Source of the DNA: Armillaria gallica
Taxonomy: Eukaryota > Basidiomycota > Agaricomycetes > Agaricales > Physalacriaceae
Assembly: GCA_037576215.1 (NCBI GenBank)
Contig: JBANDB010000005.1
Location: forward strand, 3,038,001 to 3,102,000
Direction: 5' to 3'
DNA length: 64,000 nt
Positions 13,000-25,900 of the stretch are shown here, piece after piece. The notes under the pieces were generated by a model. It saw nothing but the letters and a program-made list of their open reading frames with translations, was not told the origin of the DNA and made no database searches. How positions within the stretch are numbered: the stretch's first letter is position 1; the number at the start of each line of letters is the position of its first letter. Made by a program: the position numbers and the translations under genes.

Positions 13000-15118
13000 C
13001 TATCCATATACATCATCATCTTCTAGACCTTCTGATTCATCCTGCGTGACCTGCTGTTGACTATCAACCCGAGTATTTCGACGAGTGGGCCTTGCATCTG
13101 GCTGAGGCACATCAGATTGCTTCTGAGTTCCGCGACCACGACCACGACCACGACCTCGACCACCTGCCTTTCCACGAGGAATGACCCCATGCCCACGACC
13201 TTTGGCTTGAGCGATGTTGGCCTCTGTGGTTACAGCCAAATCATTATCTCCTGGAATTGTAGCAACACGAACTCGTTGACTACGCCTAGCTTCTGGCAGG
13301 TGCACATTCTGGACCTCGTCATGAGAGCTTGTCGAAGTCTGAATATCAACAGTTTCGACACCTTGAATCAGGTTCTGAATCTCCAGATCAACAATAGGAG
13401 TGGTTGGGGTGTCAGGAGTAGGATCATTAACCGCAGGAGTGTCTGATTCAGAATCCGATGCAGTCGCAAAAGCCTCGTGCAGCTCCACAAACTCGACATC
13501 ATCATCTGTGGCTTCACGTCAATTTGAACCATGCCTCGAAGGTCTTCCATCAAAGAGAAATCGGTTGTACGCGGTGATGGTTTCTTTCATGTATGGTGTA
13601 CTGATGGTTTCGATGATCGTCTTCTTGTATTGGTAGTAGTCAGAAGCGTAATTGATGCATGATTGAGCACCCCGTTTATCGAAACGCTCATCACCAGCGA
13701 GAACAAAACGGGCCTGATGGCTGTTATTAGAGATGTAAAAATATAGAGCAATTAAAATAGACTTACAACGATGGCAGCATAAGCTATAGTTCCGGGAGTG
13801 ACTTCTTTCAACTTCCAGAGAACGGCATTTGTTGTCTTGCTCTTGACAGGCTTGTTCATATCCTTCAGTTTAAGACTTGAAGGTCCATAGAAAATTACGA
13901 AGAGAATCTGAATTATTATCATCACAATGTAAGATCGACTGAAATTAGAAATTAGAAATCAGCAACATTACCTTCATCAGAATCGTGCTCCGAAAGATAA
14001 AGCGTGGATCGCCTTTCTCTCCATTGTCCCAGAGGATAGGGGGAAGTGATGAATAAGTCTTGTTTGAGGACTTATATCCGAGGAGGTCGAGACATTGAGG
14101 ATCCTTCGACACATCAAATCCCATAGTACCGGCAGATGGAATCAAAGTGCCAAAGATGGAATGAAATGCCTCATTCTTCACGCGACTGAGAAAGGTGGAA
14201 CGGCCATCAGATGCAGACTTCTGGAACTGTAAAAAATATGTCAGCAATGAGGTTCTTAAGATAGATAGAAGATAAATATACCAAGTCTCTCGCTGGACCG
14301 TAATTCTTAGCAAAGAAGAAGTGGTGTTCCTTCTGGAGTGCCGAGTAGAACTCAGCATACAGTGCATCCTGCTCTGATTCCGCAGATTCATATCTTGCAG
14401 TGCAATGGATGAGGTCTGCATTTGCTAAAGGCCTCTCCTCGAAGACATGGGCTTCTTCTACCCACAAGTCAATGGTCACAACACAGCACTTTGCAAACCG
14501 GAGAATGTCCCACTCCTGTTCAGCCGTTAAAGCAGAATCCAATTTCCTACCCGTCTTCTTCTTTGTAGTGCCTGCCGCCAATAATTCAAGCAGCCTATTC
14601 GCTGTGAGGAGTGCATTGACCTGGAGTTGAGTATCACGGAGGGTCTGACTATAAGTGAGTGTTAAATAATACTGTAAAGAATCGAATATTACCTTGCTGA
14701 GATCTCTATAGCCTTCAAGGAGGCGCTGAGGCTCAAAGACCCCACTTGCTGAGGAAAAGTATTGTTGGATCTGAATGATATCGAGCATGTCCTGTGGCGG
14801 TTGGGGAGGGGCATTTGCGACGGACTCAGTAGGAGTTTCCTGCGATGTATTTGGCATGGATTCAGGTTGCATGGAGGAGGATGAGAAGTTGGTACAAGTT
14901 GCGGTAATAGAGGAAGCCTGACTTTGGTCCCTGCTTTTAAACGACGAGACAAATGAGAAGCATAGTAAATATAGCAACCACGTAGTAGGACATGAGGGAA
15001 GCTGCCAGAAGGTGCGCAACATTGCACACTGGCAAACGTACTACTACATGATTCAAACATGAGTATGGAATATATTAATTAACCTGAAACTATAAACATA
15101 CCTGCGGGTGGTTCTCAT
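13000..15118 (-). pseudogene. Orphan fungal gene, six exons, one in-frame TGA
   Basis: I do not recognise a named domain. Splicing by eye gives exons 15118-15102, 14933-14282, 14226-13972, 13907-13767 and 13713-13000. The first intron may hide another small exon. The start ATG at 15118 gives MRTTR. The middle contains NEAFHSIFGTLIPSAGTMGF and DPQCLDLLGYK, followed by a block with FIFRSTILMK. The C-terminus (13300-13000) is acidic, then carries an RGRGRGRGRG tract like an AT-hook/RGG DNA- or RNA-binding tail. From memory, the central block resembles conserved hypothetical proteins of mushroom genomes. One TGA (13521-13519) interrupts the last exon at a position where CGA would read Arg; the frame is otherwise open on both sides. 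It lies upstream of the Plavaka transposase on the same strand, so it may be a transposon passenger or a host gene. Confidence 0.6.
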
Positions 15119-15289
15119 TGTTGCGCAGGGGTCGGAGACTGACTGGCATCATCAAATTGAAACATCTATGCTGTCAGAATGGTCAACAGACTTAGTAGTA
15201 AGTAATATGAGAAGACATACAATTTTTGGTTACACTTATGGCCTTGGAGAGCTCAAATTGAGCAGCAGATGCGTCTCAAGGATGCCTTC

Positions 15290-16470
15290 TGCTTTGCTCG
15301 ATCACTACGGACCGTACAACCGCACAGCGATCGAGTGGCTGTGCGGCTTCTTTTGCTTCTTTATACCACCACCACCACCTCTCCCTCTGCCTCTCTCACA
15401 CGCAAATTGTGCTTTTCCAATGTAAAAATAGTAAGTTTCATTCATTAATTTACTTCTAACATTGTTTTAGGGATTTTGAGCGCATCCGGTGGCCCCAACA
15501 GCCCAGGATTGCATGTCTCCTGCCCCCACGACCTGCATAAGCCCTCGCTCGAGGCAACACTGTGGTTCATCCCTCCACGATGACGACGACGACTCCAATA
15601 GCCTCCCAAACGATGACGACTTGCCCCTGCCGCCACCATGGCCACGAATCGGACCCCCATCACCATCTCAACCCATCCAGCACCTCCCACATCGAGATCG
15701 GCACCAATTGTCGCCGCACACGACATCCACACACTACAAGAGTGTGTAATACGTCTGGGGATTCGAAATCGGTCACCATCTCAGCACGGGAGGAGCTACT
15801 GAAGGCGCAAATGGCCACGACAACGACAATGACCGAGACGACGGCGACGACAACAACGTGGGGAGGGGTGGTTATCCTCCACAGCAGTGCCATGGGATGA
15901 TCAAGGGGAGGGATGCTGGGGAAGGAGAGCATGGAGGGAAGACGCAGGAAGGTGGGAGATGTCAAGGAGGAGGGCACGATGATGATTGGGACACCGACAG
16001 CAGACGACAGCGATGACGGTCATGCGTTTTTAGGCATTGGCAGAGGAGTCGAAGGCGCACCGAATGCGCCCAGAATCATCGCTCTACGATGATTTGCCCG
16101 CCCACCGCTGCCCGCCCACCCGAACACCAACATCGGCATCCCCTGGACCATGCAGCTATCCCAGCCACCCCAAATTCGAGTATCCCCCATTATTTGGGTG
16201 GGGGAACATGAATCCGACGTGCGCCAGGACTCCCGACCCTCCGTTCATCATGCGCCGGCACCGCATCCGCATCCGCATGCTTCCTCCCATGCATTCTCTC
16301 CTACGGCCTAGCCACCACCGGAAGGACCTCACCACCCCCGTTTTCGATATCGGGGAATCCAGTGGTGAGGCCTGTTTCCCCCTTTGCTCTCTCCATCGCC
16401 GTGAAAATGGCACCAACACCTCCTCGCCCATTTTCCCCATGCCACCACCATCCTAGCAGCCACGACAACT
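15290..16470 (+). repeat. GC-rich dispersed repeat, copy 1
   Basis: This segment is matched in inverted orientation by 39340-40520. Shared landmarks include GATCGAGTGGCTGTGC near 15340 (complement near 40475), the stretch encoding ENPPLFGWG near 16190 (complement near 39650) and GAATCCAGTGGTGA near 16357 (complement near 39490). Frames are proline/histidine/threonine-rich and differ between the copies, so coding is doubtful. It contains CCACCACCACC-type low complexity. I could not identify the element class or see terminal repeats. Confidence 0.6.
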
Positions 16471-17570
16471 CCCCGACCGGCCGTCTGGATGCACAGGGTG
16501 CCTGCCCCCTCAATTAGCATGTCCCCTGTGCCCTCCGGCGCTGTCTACCTCCATACTGTAGTATTTAATTTTTTTAATTCAGAAATATTTGTTGTAGACA
16601 CATAAAATTAATAAAATTACACTATTTTGCAAGCTCCTTTGGTACAGTGGCTAAGTCTATCAGTGCATTTCTCAAAACATTGTGTTGTGATAGGCTTGTT
16701 CCCATTTGTCTTAGTGATATCCTCCTCACTCACTAACACTCGGAATAATCGGACCGGTCCACGTGAAGCGGAGTTGAAAGCATGATAATCCAATTAAGGC
16801 TGAAGTAGGGATGGTCATCGTGTCCGTAGTACGGTGAATATGGATGGTACCTACAGATACGGTCACCTTCCTGTGAGCCTTGCAATCTGAAGTCCTATGG
16901 TATGGATACATTGCAGCGATTGCCTTTGACGGACCGTATTCTACAGGTAGTTCTAACCATATATGGCTGTTCACAGATAGTAATGTTAATGCCTCTTTGT
17001 CTGGGTACAGGAGGTGAAATAGTGCACTGGGGGGATTGATTAACTACTGAAGAACTCACGAAAACAATGGTGACCGAGTTTTGGCAGCCATACATCATCA
17101 GTTCAGCTGATTTCATAGGTCGTCACTGCTTAAAAAATATGTTCTATTGACATATTGCTTTCACAGATCATCAATATAATGTAGGTAAATGTCAAGGATA
17201 TGGGGAGATGATGTATCACTCACTTTAGGTACACATGTACTGGTAAGTATGTGTTTTTTCATCAGTTCTGCGCATGGCCATATGTACAGCCATGACGACC
17301 GTAAATGTAACCATAGTTCCCATTGCAAGAGCTGACTGGGCATCGACGGTACAGTTACAGGAACAACCATGGCCGTAGATGACCGCCACTTCTATGGCCG
17401 TATCCATTACGGTATGGTGACCATCCCTAGGCTGAAGGAGGTGCAGATGATGTTGAGGTGTTAGGTTTTTCACAACTGTAAGCAGGAGTGAATATTGCTA
17501 TAGTACAGCTGAAGAATTTATTGACACTGTAGAACTATCATTATGCTATATATTCTGATTATATTGCCAA
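16470..17570. other. Subterminal region of the Plavaka element with short repeated motif
   Basis: No gene was seen. The stretch 16810-17430 holds many scattered copies, in both orientations, of a short word related to GACCGTA / TACGGTC / TGGCCGTA (for example near 16820, 16860, 16930, 17300, 17350, 17385 and 17410). Clusters like this next to a transposase gene are typical of subterminal transposase-binding sites. That role is inferred. The terminal inverted repeats themselves were not located. Confidence 0.35.
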
Positions 17571-17572
17571 TA

Positions 17573-20500
17573 TTAAGATCTCCGATTAGCCTGGCCTCGA
17601 AATTTGTGCCGAAGCTTAGATCCAATTTCTTTGAATCGGAGATACATATCAGTATCTATGATATCCACAATAAAGTAATCCTGGCCATTACTAAGATCAG
17701 AGTCTGCATCAGCAACCAGAAGTGCACCACGAATGATAGAATATATAGAAACAAAGGCAGAATGGATTCGGGGGCGTGCACGAACTCGATAAAGCCCTAG
17801 ATCTTTGTCTCTCTGATGCTTCCAACGCAGATGGCCATCAGTGACAGGAGCATCATAAGGATGAACCAATGCTAATGGATATCTCTGCCCATCAAATTCA
17901 CACTCAAAGAGTTGAATTAATTGTGCAACATATAGGCCATCGGTGGTATTAATGATAACACCATCATACCGTGGATGATTATAGAACATTGAGCTACATC
18001 GTAGTAGATCTGCAGCCTGTTTTAGATTTACATATGACTGATAATAGACAGAGAGTGTCTGATAGATTGTGATCTATATAAGTTGAATGTTAGTAAAATC
18101 TGTTTTTTTTTTTCTTAAGAGAAAGAATACTAGCCTTGTCATCTGGAGTGTAATCGATCCATTGTCCCTGTGCAATAATGCCACCTTCAGATATCAGATT
18201 AAGAAATCCTGACATGAAATGTCCTAAACGAATTCAAAAACGGTTGTAGGCTAAATCATGAGAAAAGGCATTTTCCAACTCAAACATTGTGTGGGGATCC
18301 ATTGATGTGTTTTTAATGCCATGTAGATGTGCTTTTTTTGAAAGATTATCTGAAGCCTGAGTCTCAACATTAAAGTATTTTTCCTCAGGTAAATCACTAT
18401 CACCCTCTGGTGAGATTGATTTATACTTCATATGTTTTTTCCATCGATCAATTCCTTGTCGAATTTGCATAGCAACATTGTACCGATGATCAGTTCGAAG
18501 AATCTATGAGTTCATGAAATTAAATTGAATCGTATAAGCAAACTAACTGAGACTTACTTGTTCAGCAACATTTTTAAAATTGGTCTGTGTTTGATAAGCC
18601 TTTTTAAGTGGTCCATGCATACTTTCATTAATCTTGGTGTTATAATTTTTGGTTACTCCTTTTGCTTGTATATCACTGAATAGATGTTTTTGTGTATGCA
18701 TTTTTGGAATATCCCAAGTTGTTGGAGTTTTAAATCCACTGTCTGCAGTAGCTTTTATATATGCCTAAACATATATTAATAATAAATTCTTTGATAGTGC
18801 TTCACACCATCACTGATACAGCTCCTATACATCCATACACCATATACAGTGCAATGTAAAGCCCTGATTATTAATTTGTTAAATGAACATACCTGCATTC
18901 TTTCTCCAAAAACTTGCATTATTGATTGTCCTTCCTTTATCGTGTTTTCTGTATGCACATCCATTGCTGCATATACATCCAACTCTAGATGACTCCGTAT
19001 ACATTGAAGAAGCAAATAACCTGCAGGATCTGCAGCCTTTGTTAAAACAGCCTGAGCAGCAAAGAGAATTTGCTAGAGATGTCATTAATAGTGAATTCAA
19101 ATTCAAGAAATATGTATACATACTCGTGACATGTGTTCATATTTTTTTCCATCTGCAAAATCAAAAGAAAAAACAGATGTAAAATGAGTGAGATTTCTCC
19201 ATCGTGGAAATGATTTGATCCTGATGAAAAAGAGTCAGCTATAATCAATGTACAAAATTTTAACATACACTTCATCAACAATGATTTTAGCTTGTCGACC
19301 CGGCAATCTATCAATATGCTCAATAAGCCGCCTGAGCAAATGATCAAACAGCCCAATCAGGAAAGCATGTAGTCTGTCCCAAGATACAGCACGATATGGA
19401 TCAGATCTCTCTATCTCCCAAAAGACATTCTAATCTGGTTGTCAATAGTATGAATGATAATTCAATTTCATTACTTACAGGTACTTTACGAAGACCATAT
19501 GATTTTAGAAGATCTTCTGCCTTTTCTGCACTAAGCAAGCAGGCTCGTTCATATATCTCTTTCATAGACTCTGTTGTCCGTAATGGATGATTTATTGAAA
19601 GGTCCGAGAGAGTTGACAATGGTGCCAAGCAAACTGGACATGGATAATGAGCTCTAACACCTCTGGTTAGTGTCATCATACAGCTATAGAAATTTCAGCT
19701 TGTGTGTATTATTTAAAGCTTGAAATCTACTCACTGCTCTTCATAATCTGCAGAGAGAATAAGAATAAAAGGATACAAGATTATAACTTTCTCTGAATTT
19801 GGCAGCTGAAATGCATAGCCACTATGAGAATATTGTGTGATAGATCCTAGAATCTTGCGAAAAGCTTCATGCCAAACGACTCGCTTGAAATTGATCCATG
19901 ATGGCTTCCCTTTATGGTCTTCTTCTTCTTCTACCTGTAAAATAAGAGTCAACAATAGATCAAATGCATTAAAATATCTGCCTTACAATTGGAAGCCATC
20001 CAACTACACAACCTCCACCAAAATTCTTTCCATTCCGTATTTCATCAGGAAGATTACCACAGCGTGCCATGACTGGATAGCCCTTTGCAGTACCAAATGA
20101 GGATAAGCGTGACTTGTCAGCATACAAAATATATGCCAAAGGCTTTCCCCCAGGAGGAAGAGAACTCTATAATTGATAATAAGCATATTAGTTACACTGA
20201 TAATAATATTAGCTTACTTGAATTTCCCAAAATGTATTTCCTGTCCATGGCTCATCAAAGAACCGTGTTCGAATACCATTTTTATCTTTCCGAAATAATT
20301 GAACTGCATCCCATACAAAATGTGGTGCAAGATCTTTATCATTCAACAAGTCCAGTGTCCAATCCCATAATGGCCGATAGTGGACATCATAATTCCGAAG
20401 TTCATCTTTATATGGAACCGATATTGTTTCCTTTTTAAACTATTGAAAGCATAGTAACATTTTAATATGAGTATAAAGAAAAGATAAAAATCTACCTTTG

Positions 20501-21326
20501 TAAACCGATTTTCTGCATGTGACCATGCCTCTGCAAGATCATTCTCATTTCGAATAGTGTACTCTGTTGATTGATTGCCTCCACACCGGTCAATGATGCT
20601 GAAAAAATCATTCCGGGCTTGGTGATTCATGCCCGTACGCAAAATAAATTCTGCTAAATCAAAATCCAGCTGAGATGAGAATGGATGCCATGGACAGCTG
20701 TCAAATACAGAAGCTGGCTTGCTAGTACTGCTGGCCAAATACCCTTTGAGTGGTACAATCTGAGGGTCCAAAATAGCAGAAGGATGATACTGGGTGATAA
20801 TGTTTCCATCAGTCAAATTGACATGATCAATAGAGTTGAGAATCAAGGTAGTAGCTTCGGAAAATTCATTGTCTGCCAGAGTAGACATCCCATCACTCTC
20901 TTGGAAGTGTTGAGCTATAAATTTAATTTGTGAGCAGCTATTCAGATCCCTCCTCATAATAGAGATCTGACATACATTCAAGGTCTGCACTGTAATCCAA
21001 ATCCACAGATCTTTCAAAGTCCATTGGTGTAAATGTGCTTGTGGTGGCTTCTTGGAGAGTGGTTTTAGCACATAAAAATTGTTTTAAATGATGAATAACT
21101 TGCTGCTTGTCTGCCTCTCTAACTCATTGTGGATTTGGGAATCCAATGAATCCTGATCCAATTTCTGCTTACAGATCCGCTTGTGATTTCCTATCCCTTG
21201 AACACCAAAAAGGCGGCCACAGTAAGGACACTGCTGTTGGTGACGCTGAGGTATAATGCTCGAGGACATGCTAGGCTTTGGAAGGGGTGATGGGGGGAAA
21301 GATGGGCAGAAGAAGCTGCACATCAT
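17573..21326 (-). mobile_element. Plavaka-type DNA transposon, transposase gene
   Basis: This encodes a transposase of the Plavaka group (fungal, related to CMC/KDZ-type DNA transposons). The coding sequence is cut by about ten short introns. In order on the minus strand: a zinc finger CPYCGRLFGVQGIGNHKRIC (about 21225-21165); a core block PWHPFSSQLDFDLAEFIL (about 20690); YKDELRNYDVHYRPLWDW and FFDEPWTGNTFWEIQ (20430-20220); ILYADKSRLSSFGTAKGYPV and GGGCVVGWLPI (20140-19990); KPSWINFKRVVWHEAF and ILSADYEEQ (19915-19735); CPVCLAPL (about 19640); WDRLHAFLIGLFDHLL (about 19385-19330); and a C-terminal block with FYNHPRYDGVI and SIIRGALLV (17990-17700). Every exon matches what I remember of the family. 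The D of ILYADK is a candidate catalytic Asp. One TGA at 18236-18234 falls where CGA would read Arg. An intron near 18130 seems to use GC rather than GT as donor. Confidence 0.85.
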
Positions 21327-21329
21327 GTA

Positions 21330-22400
21330 TATACCAGTTTCGCTTGTCCAATCTCGGAGAAATTTCAGAACTCACATCAAAATCAATGTTCCGAAATCAT
21401 GATTGGCAAGCATCACATTAACAGCCTGTGAATTGCATGAATTGACAAAAGATAGTATGCAATTGGTAGTAGTCATTGGAGACAATCTCCAGTTCAAAAT
21501 ATATGCTGTCAGTGTTGAAATATCTAGTACCAGAGAGATGATTCCTGCGACAGTGCACTGTGCAGTGTTGGTCACATTAAAGTTGATGGAAATTTGCCGG
21601 CAGAATCATTTTACCCTCATGTGGATGCGTTCTTGAGATGAACCAGCAGATTGGGCCCAATGATACAGCCACATCAATTATCGTGATGATTATCACCACA
21701 ATGATTGGGACAACTATTCCATTAACAGCCATTGATAACAGCCACGATGTCACTCAATTCTTCTGTGACTGCGTGCCTCACAAGATCATCTGATCTGAGC
21801 TAGGATATGGGTTCCGTCTTCTTACACAAGCGCTTCATATTGCCATGATGATCAGTCACTGTCTACCTTAAATCTTTAATTAAAAAAGACATCGGAAGCA
21901 AGTAGTAGCCCAGATTTAATTCTCTGTCACTTGTTCTCTTTCAGAGCACCACTGATCTTTATTTTTGCACCAAAAGTCAAGTATTTAATGTACTACCTGC
22001 AATACATAACCCTACTTGCTTCCCCGCACTTCTACGGCGCCTTCAACCAACTGCAACTACATCGCGGCATTTAATTGTAATTATAATAGGGGTCAGCTAC
22101 TTATCGGGTAACCCGGAGTTGATATGCGGCATATCCTGCCGAGCCGTTTCTTATCCGGACATTATTTGGTCATCTTCCTTATAAGGCTTTTCGGTACTTT
22201 CCGACATGCCGGTCTCCCCTCTGCTCAACTCTTAGTTATCTCAAATCCGAGAGTTCCCCCCCCAACCCAAGAACAGGCAGTTGTATTACATCTCAAATTT
22301 CATTCATTGGTTCCATTTGAATACCTGTTACCATTGCCATTCTTGTTTCGATTCATAGCTTTGCTTAGACCGTCTAGCACGCTAACTCCGCTGCGCCAGC
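21330..22400. other. Intergenic between Plavaka and Smr gene
   Basis: The left half (21370-21800) has repeated ACAGCCA / ATTAACAGCC words that may be the second subterminal cluster of the Plavaka element. The right half contains the presumed promoter of the Smr gene, including a run of nine C at 22259-22267 and pyrimidine tracts just before its ATG. No ORF here is convincing. Confidence 0.35.
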
Positions 22401-24020
22401 ATGTCTATCTTGACGGAGGTGGTTCTCGAGGCTGCGATCTTGCTGGCGATTATCTGGGTTTTTTGGGCTGAATCATCCCAAGAATCCAGCGGATCTGGAC
22501 AGTATACCCTTCCGGTTCACCGGCAACAGCAACATCAACCGGTACATCAGTCACCTCCTCGTCCACCGCCTCCATCATCACAAAGTTATCGACCATCACC
22601 ATATACCCCTCTGCTTCATCAGCCAGAGCAACATCGACCGGTATATCAGCCACCTCCTCGTCCACCACCTCCATCACAAAGCCCTCGATCATCAATATAT
22701 ACACCTCCGGTTCATCAGCCAGAGCAACCTCAACCGGTATCTCAGCCACCTCCTCATCGACCGCCTCCATCACAAAGTTATCGGCCATCACCATATACCC
22801 CTCTGCTTCATCAGCCAGAGCAACATCGACCGATATATCAACCACCTCCTCGTCCACCGCCTCCACCACAAAGCCCTTGATCATCACTATATACACCTCT
22901 GGTACCTCAGCTACCTCCTCGTCCACCGCCTCCATCACAAAGTTATCAACCATCACCATATACACCTCTGGTTCATCAGCCAGAGCAACATCAACCGGTA
23001 TCTCAGCCACCTCCTCATCAACCACCTCCATCACAAAGCTATCAATCATCACCATATACCCCTCCGGTTCATCAGCCAGAGCAACATCAACCGGTATCTC
23101 AGCCACCTCCTCGTCCACCCCCTCCATCACAAAGTCATCGATCATCACCGTATACACCACCGTCACATGGACCGCCAAAACACGAGGTATCACAGTTTCT
23201 TTCACAGTACTTCCCACTCGCTGAAAAGTTTGAAATAGGACATCAACCAGCAAGACCAGCCGAATGAATACTACATCGGCCTTCGTGCACGTGCCAATGA
23301 GGAAAAGGATGAAATGGCAAGATGCAAGAGTGAAAGCCAAGATGCCTATAACCGCGGGGATCACGCTGCAGCCAAGGACCTCTCAAAACAAGGGAAAAAT
23401 CATAAACAGAAAATGGAACAGCTGAACAAAGAAGCGAGCACCTGGATTTATCTTGGTCAGTGCTATGATCCATCCCTTTTGTACTTGATGTGAATGCTCA
23501 TTTTCTCGGTAGAAAAAAACCGTGTAAGCTGTTGCGCGTCACGTTCATTTGGGATACTGATTCTGTTATTCAGCATAGCAAACCTGGGGAGATAGACCTG
23601 CACGGCCTTTATGTCAAAGAAGCTATTGCATATACAGATGCTGCCCTCGAAGAGGCGAAGCTTCGGGGTGACTCTGAAATTAGGCTCATCGTTGGTACGT
23701 GCAGGTCACGCAAAGTCTTCCATTGAATCTGAAGTCTGTATTGTAGGTAAAGGGCTGCACTGTGAGGGCGGGGAAGCAAAACTAGGGCCGGCTATCAAGG
23801 GCCTGATGCGCAAGTACGTCAGCGTACATTCTGCGAGTAATCAAAGTTCGACTAACCTTCGTACAGATACCAGTTGCCCACAGAGTTTGACCCCTCAAAT
23901 TCCGGTGTTCTTGTCGTCGGGCTTAATAGAGACACCCCGATCTGCCACCGCCAACATCTCAATATTTCCCACCGTCACTCTCGTCGCCATAGGCGACGAG
24001 CAGGCAACATTGGAGCATAG
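22401..24020 (+). pseudogene. DUF1771-Smr domain protein, one TGA in the Pro-rich repeat
   Basis: Six exons can be spliced in frame: 22401-23186, 23239-23455, 23513-23523 (an 11 nt micro-exon), 23574-23694, 23747-23813 and 23867-24020. The product starts with a hydrophobic anchor (EAAILLAIIWVFWA) and continues with a Pro/Gln-rich region of 32-residue repeats (unit SYRPSPYTPLLHQPEQHRPV...). A DUF1771 helix follows (LRARANEEKDEMARC...AAAKDLSKQGK), then an Smr domain (GEIDLHGLYVKEAI, IVGKGLH, GVLVVGLN). Smr domains are found in MutS2 and in fungal/animal DUF1771 proteins and are linked to nucleic-acid binding or nicking; the cellular role here is unknown. The only defect is TGA at 22878-22880. 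The equivalent codon in a neighbouring repeat (22686-22688) is CGA, so this is a C-to-T change at CpG. It could also be a sequencing error or a polymorphic allele. Confidence 0.85.
22490..23180 (+). repeat. Coding minisatellite, 96 bp (32 codon) units
   Basis: Tandem units of about 96 bp start near 22583, 22679, 22775, 22871, 22937, 23033 and 23129. The fourth unit is shortened to about 66 bp by loss of the HQPEQ part. All keep the frame of the Smr protein and encode the Pro/Gln-rich linker between the membrane anchor and DUF1771. Variation in unit number between strains would be expected. Confidence 0.8.
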
Positions 24021-24839
24021 GAGAGCATGGAAACAATCCATCCCTAACTCTACTGCAAAGACATGTACCAGTAATACCTCTCCCATGAAATGTAACTCGT
24101 ATCCGCAAACCCACCAAAGAGAACCCCGAAAATGGACCAAATCTACAAAATGCGAACTTGAAAGTGCAACATAGACCCGGCATACGACGCCCATCGAGTC
24201 CAAATCTCCTCCTCTATCTTTCTTTTTGTGATGTTTGTCTCCCCCAAATCAATTTCAGTTTCTGTCAGCTTCGTCGTATTTCGGCTGGTCGAAAAACCAA
24301 TCGGAGACTTTGACATCCACAAGTCGACTATTGAAAGCCGGCAGGATTCGGCCTGGGTGTATATCTATTGATGGGTCATTCGTTGCATTTTTCAAGTGCT
24401 ACGCAACTTAATATACCACACATACAACCGAAGATCAATATTACTAGATCAACCAGATTATTGACGATCGTGATTGATGACGAGTATTGCATTCTGTATA
24501 ATTAGGCTAGAATCAAACGTAGACATCGGATCGACTCTCTTTTCATCTCCCCATCATCAATCCTAGTCTGTTCACCCAGTGAAAGTTTTCTTCATTCGAA
24601 GACACCCACGCTTACAGAACCTCCTTTCGCTCGTCAGCATTTGGCAGAGATTCCTACATGCAACGGTCGTGGCTCCTCGATTTGAACGGCGCTTGGACGA
24701 CATGTTAACCAAATAACTTCGGGGAGAGATGGGTAGAGAGGAAGGTAGGCGGAGGACCGGCCAGTGGGAAGACGCTTAGCTTCGCTCATGCTGCCGTCAG
24801 CTGGGCTTGAATTGCCATACAGTTATGGTGTTGGAACTT

Positions 24840-25900
24840 GCGACTCGACAAAACTGGGGGTCGAATGTTAACAGGTTGACGCGGACATTTACTAGTGGGA
24901 CGTTGTGGAAGAAAGAGGAGCAGTTTAGGCATAGAACTTTTGCGGGGTGAATTAGCAGATTCTGAATGTCATTTTCCGTGAGGGAACTCACGGTAGCATA
25001 TAGTCGGGCTAGGCAGCTCAGCAAGATGTCCGCATTCCTGTGGCAATCCGCTGTAACACGCGGTATCGACTCGGACAAGGATATCCTCATGTCCGTTACA
25101 GAATTCACGACCTTGGGGTTGGTGGACACTTCGCCTGTCAGAGTCGGCTGGATTGAAAGTGTAGGACGGCCGTAAGCTTCGGTGGGTTTGTGCTAGGCAG
25201 GTGCAGAACTTGTCGTGAAATAGAGTGGATATAAGGACTAGCACGTTGTGGTCGAAGCTTGAAGAACCTGTTGTACTGACAGAGCTCAGGACGGAGTGCC
25301 GTTGGACATTGCTCATCACTGTCTGCTTGGGAAGCTGAGCCTCATATCTGGGGACATTGAACCGCGGCGGCACGGTGGGGAGAATAGCGAATGCAGTAGT
25401 ATTTGATGCTGACATGTTCGTCTTGGAAAGTTTCGGCGGTACAGAACACCGCAGCCGTCGCTGAACGTTTGTGGTAGATGCAAGTACTGTCAATAAAACA
25501 GTTCAGCGAGATGAGAATGGCCGACGTACTCAAGGACACGGTCAGCCCTCCCGTCCCTCTCTACGTCTGCAAAATGCCAGATTCTGTTCCTCGCTTCTCT
25601 TAGGCCATCCTCTGTATGTTGACGCATCGGCTATGCGAACCAAGTCTGAGCGTCGTTCAGATTGAGAAGCGGCCATCGTTAGGGGTGCAAAGCCGAGGAA
25701 TCGCCGCACCAATAAGTCAAACAAGGCTTGAAGGAAGAGCTTTTGTTTGCGTGCGCATCCAGACGGGGAGGGCTTCGAGGCTTTGTATATGTGTGCATGC
25801 TCATAGTCGGATGGAGAGGGCGATCCGAAACTCCGATCACAGCTTTCCTTCCATCTCCCACCGTCATCGACTATGCCAAAACCCTCGCCTGTTCACCGGC
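24840..25900 (-). pseudogene. Unit B, minus-strand gene-like remnant
   Basis: This is the counterpart of 3640-4760. The longest open part is 25493-24969 (174 codons), containing TVPPRFNVPRYEAQLPK. The next frame (25129-24797) carries NVPLVNVRVNLLTF. A good intron can be drawn on the minus strand from GTACGTCGGCC near 25530 to TTATTGACAG near 25488. No domain was recognised and no start codon can be chosen with confidence. Confidence 0.4.

Noticed and set aside
16037..16456. 139-codon Pro/His-rich ORF as a protein
   Set aside because: The inverted copy at 39.3-40.5 kb does not preserve the frame, and the composition follows GC-rich low complexity.
22450..23364. 304-codon minus-strand ORF
   Set aside because: It is the antisense shadow of the Pro-rich tandem repeat in the Smr gene.
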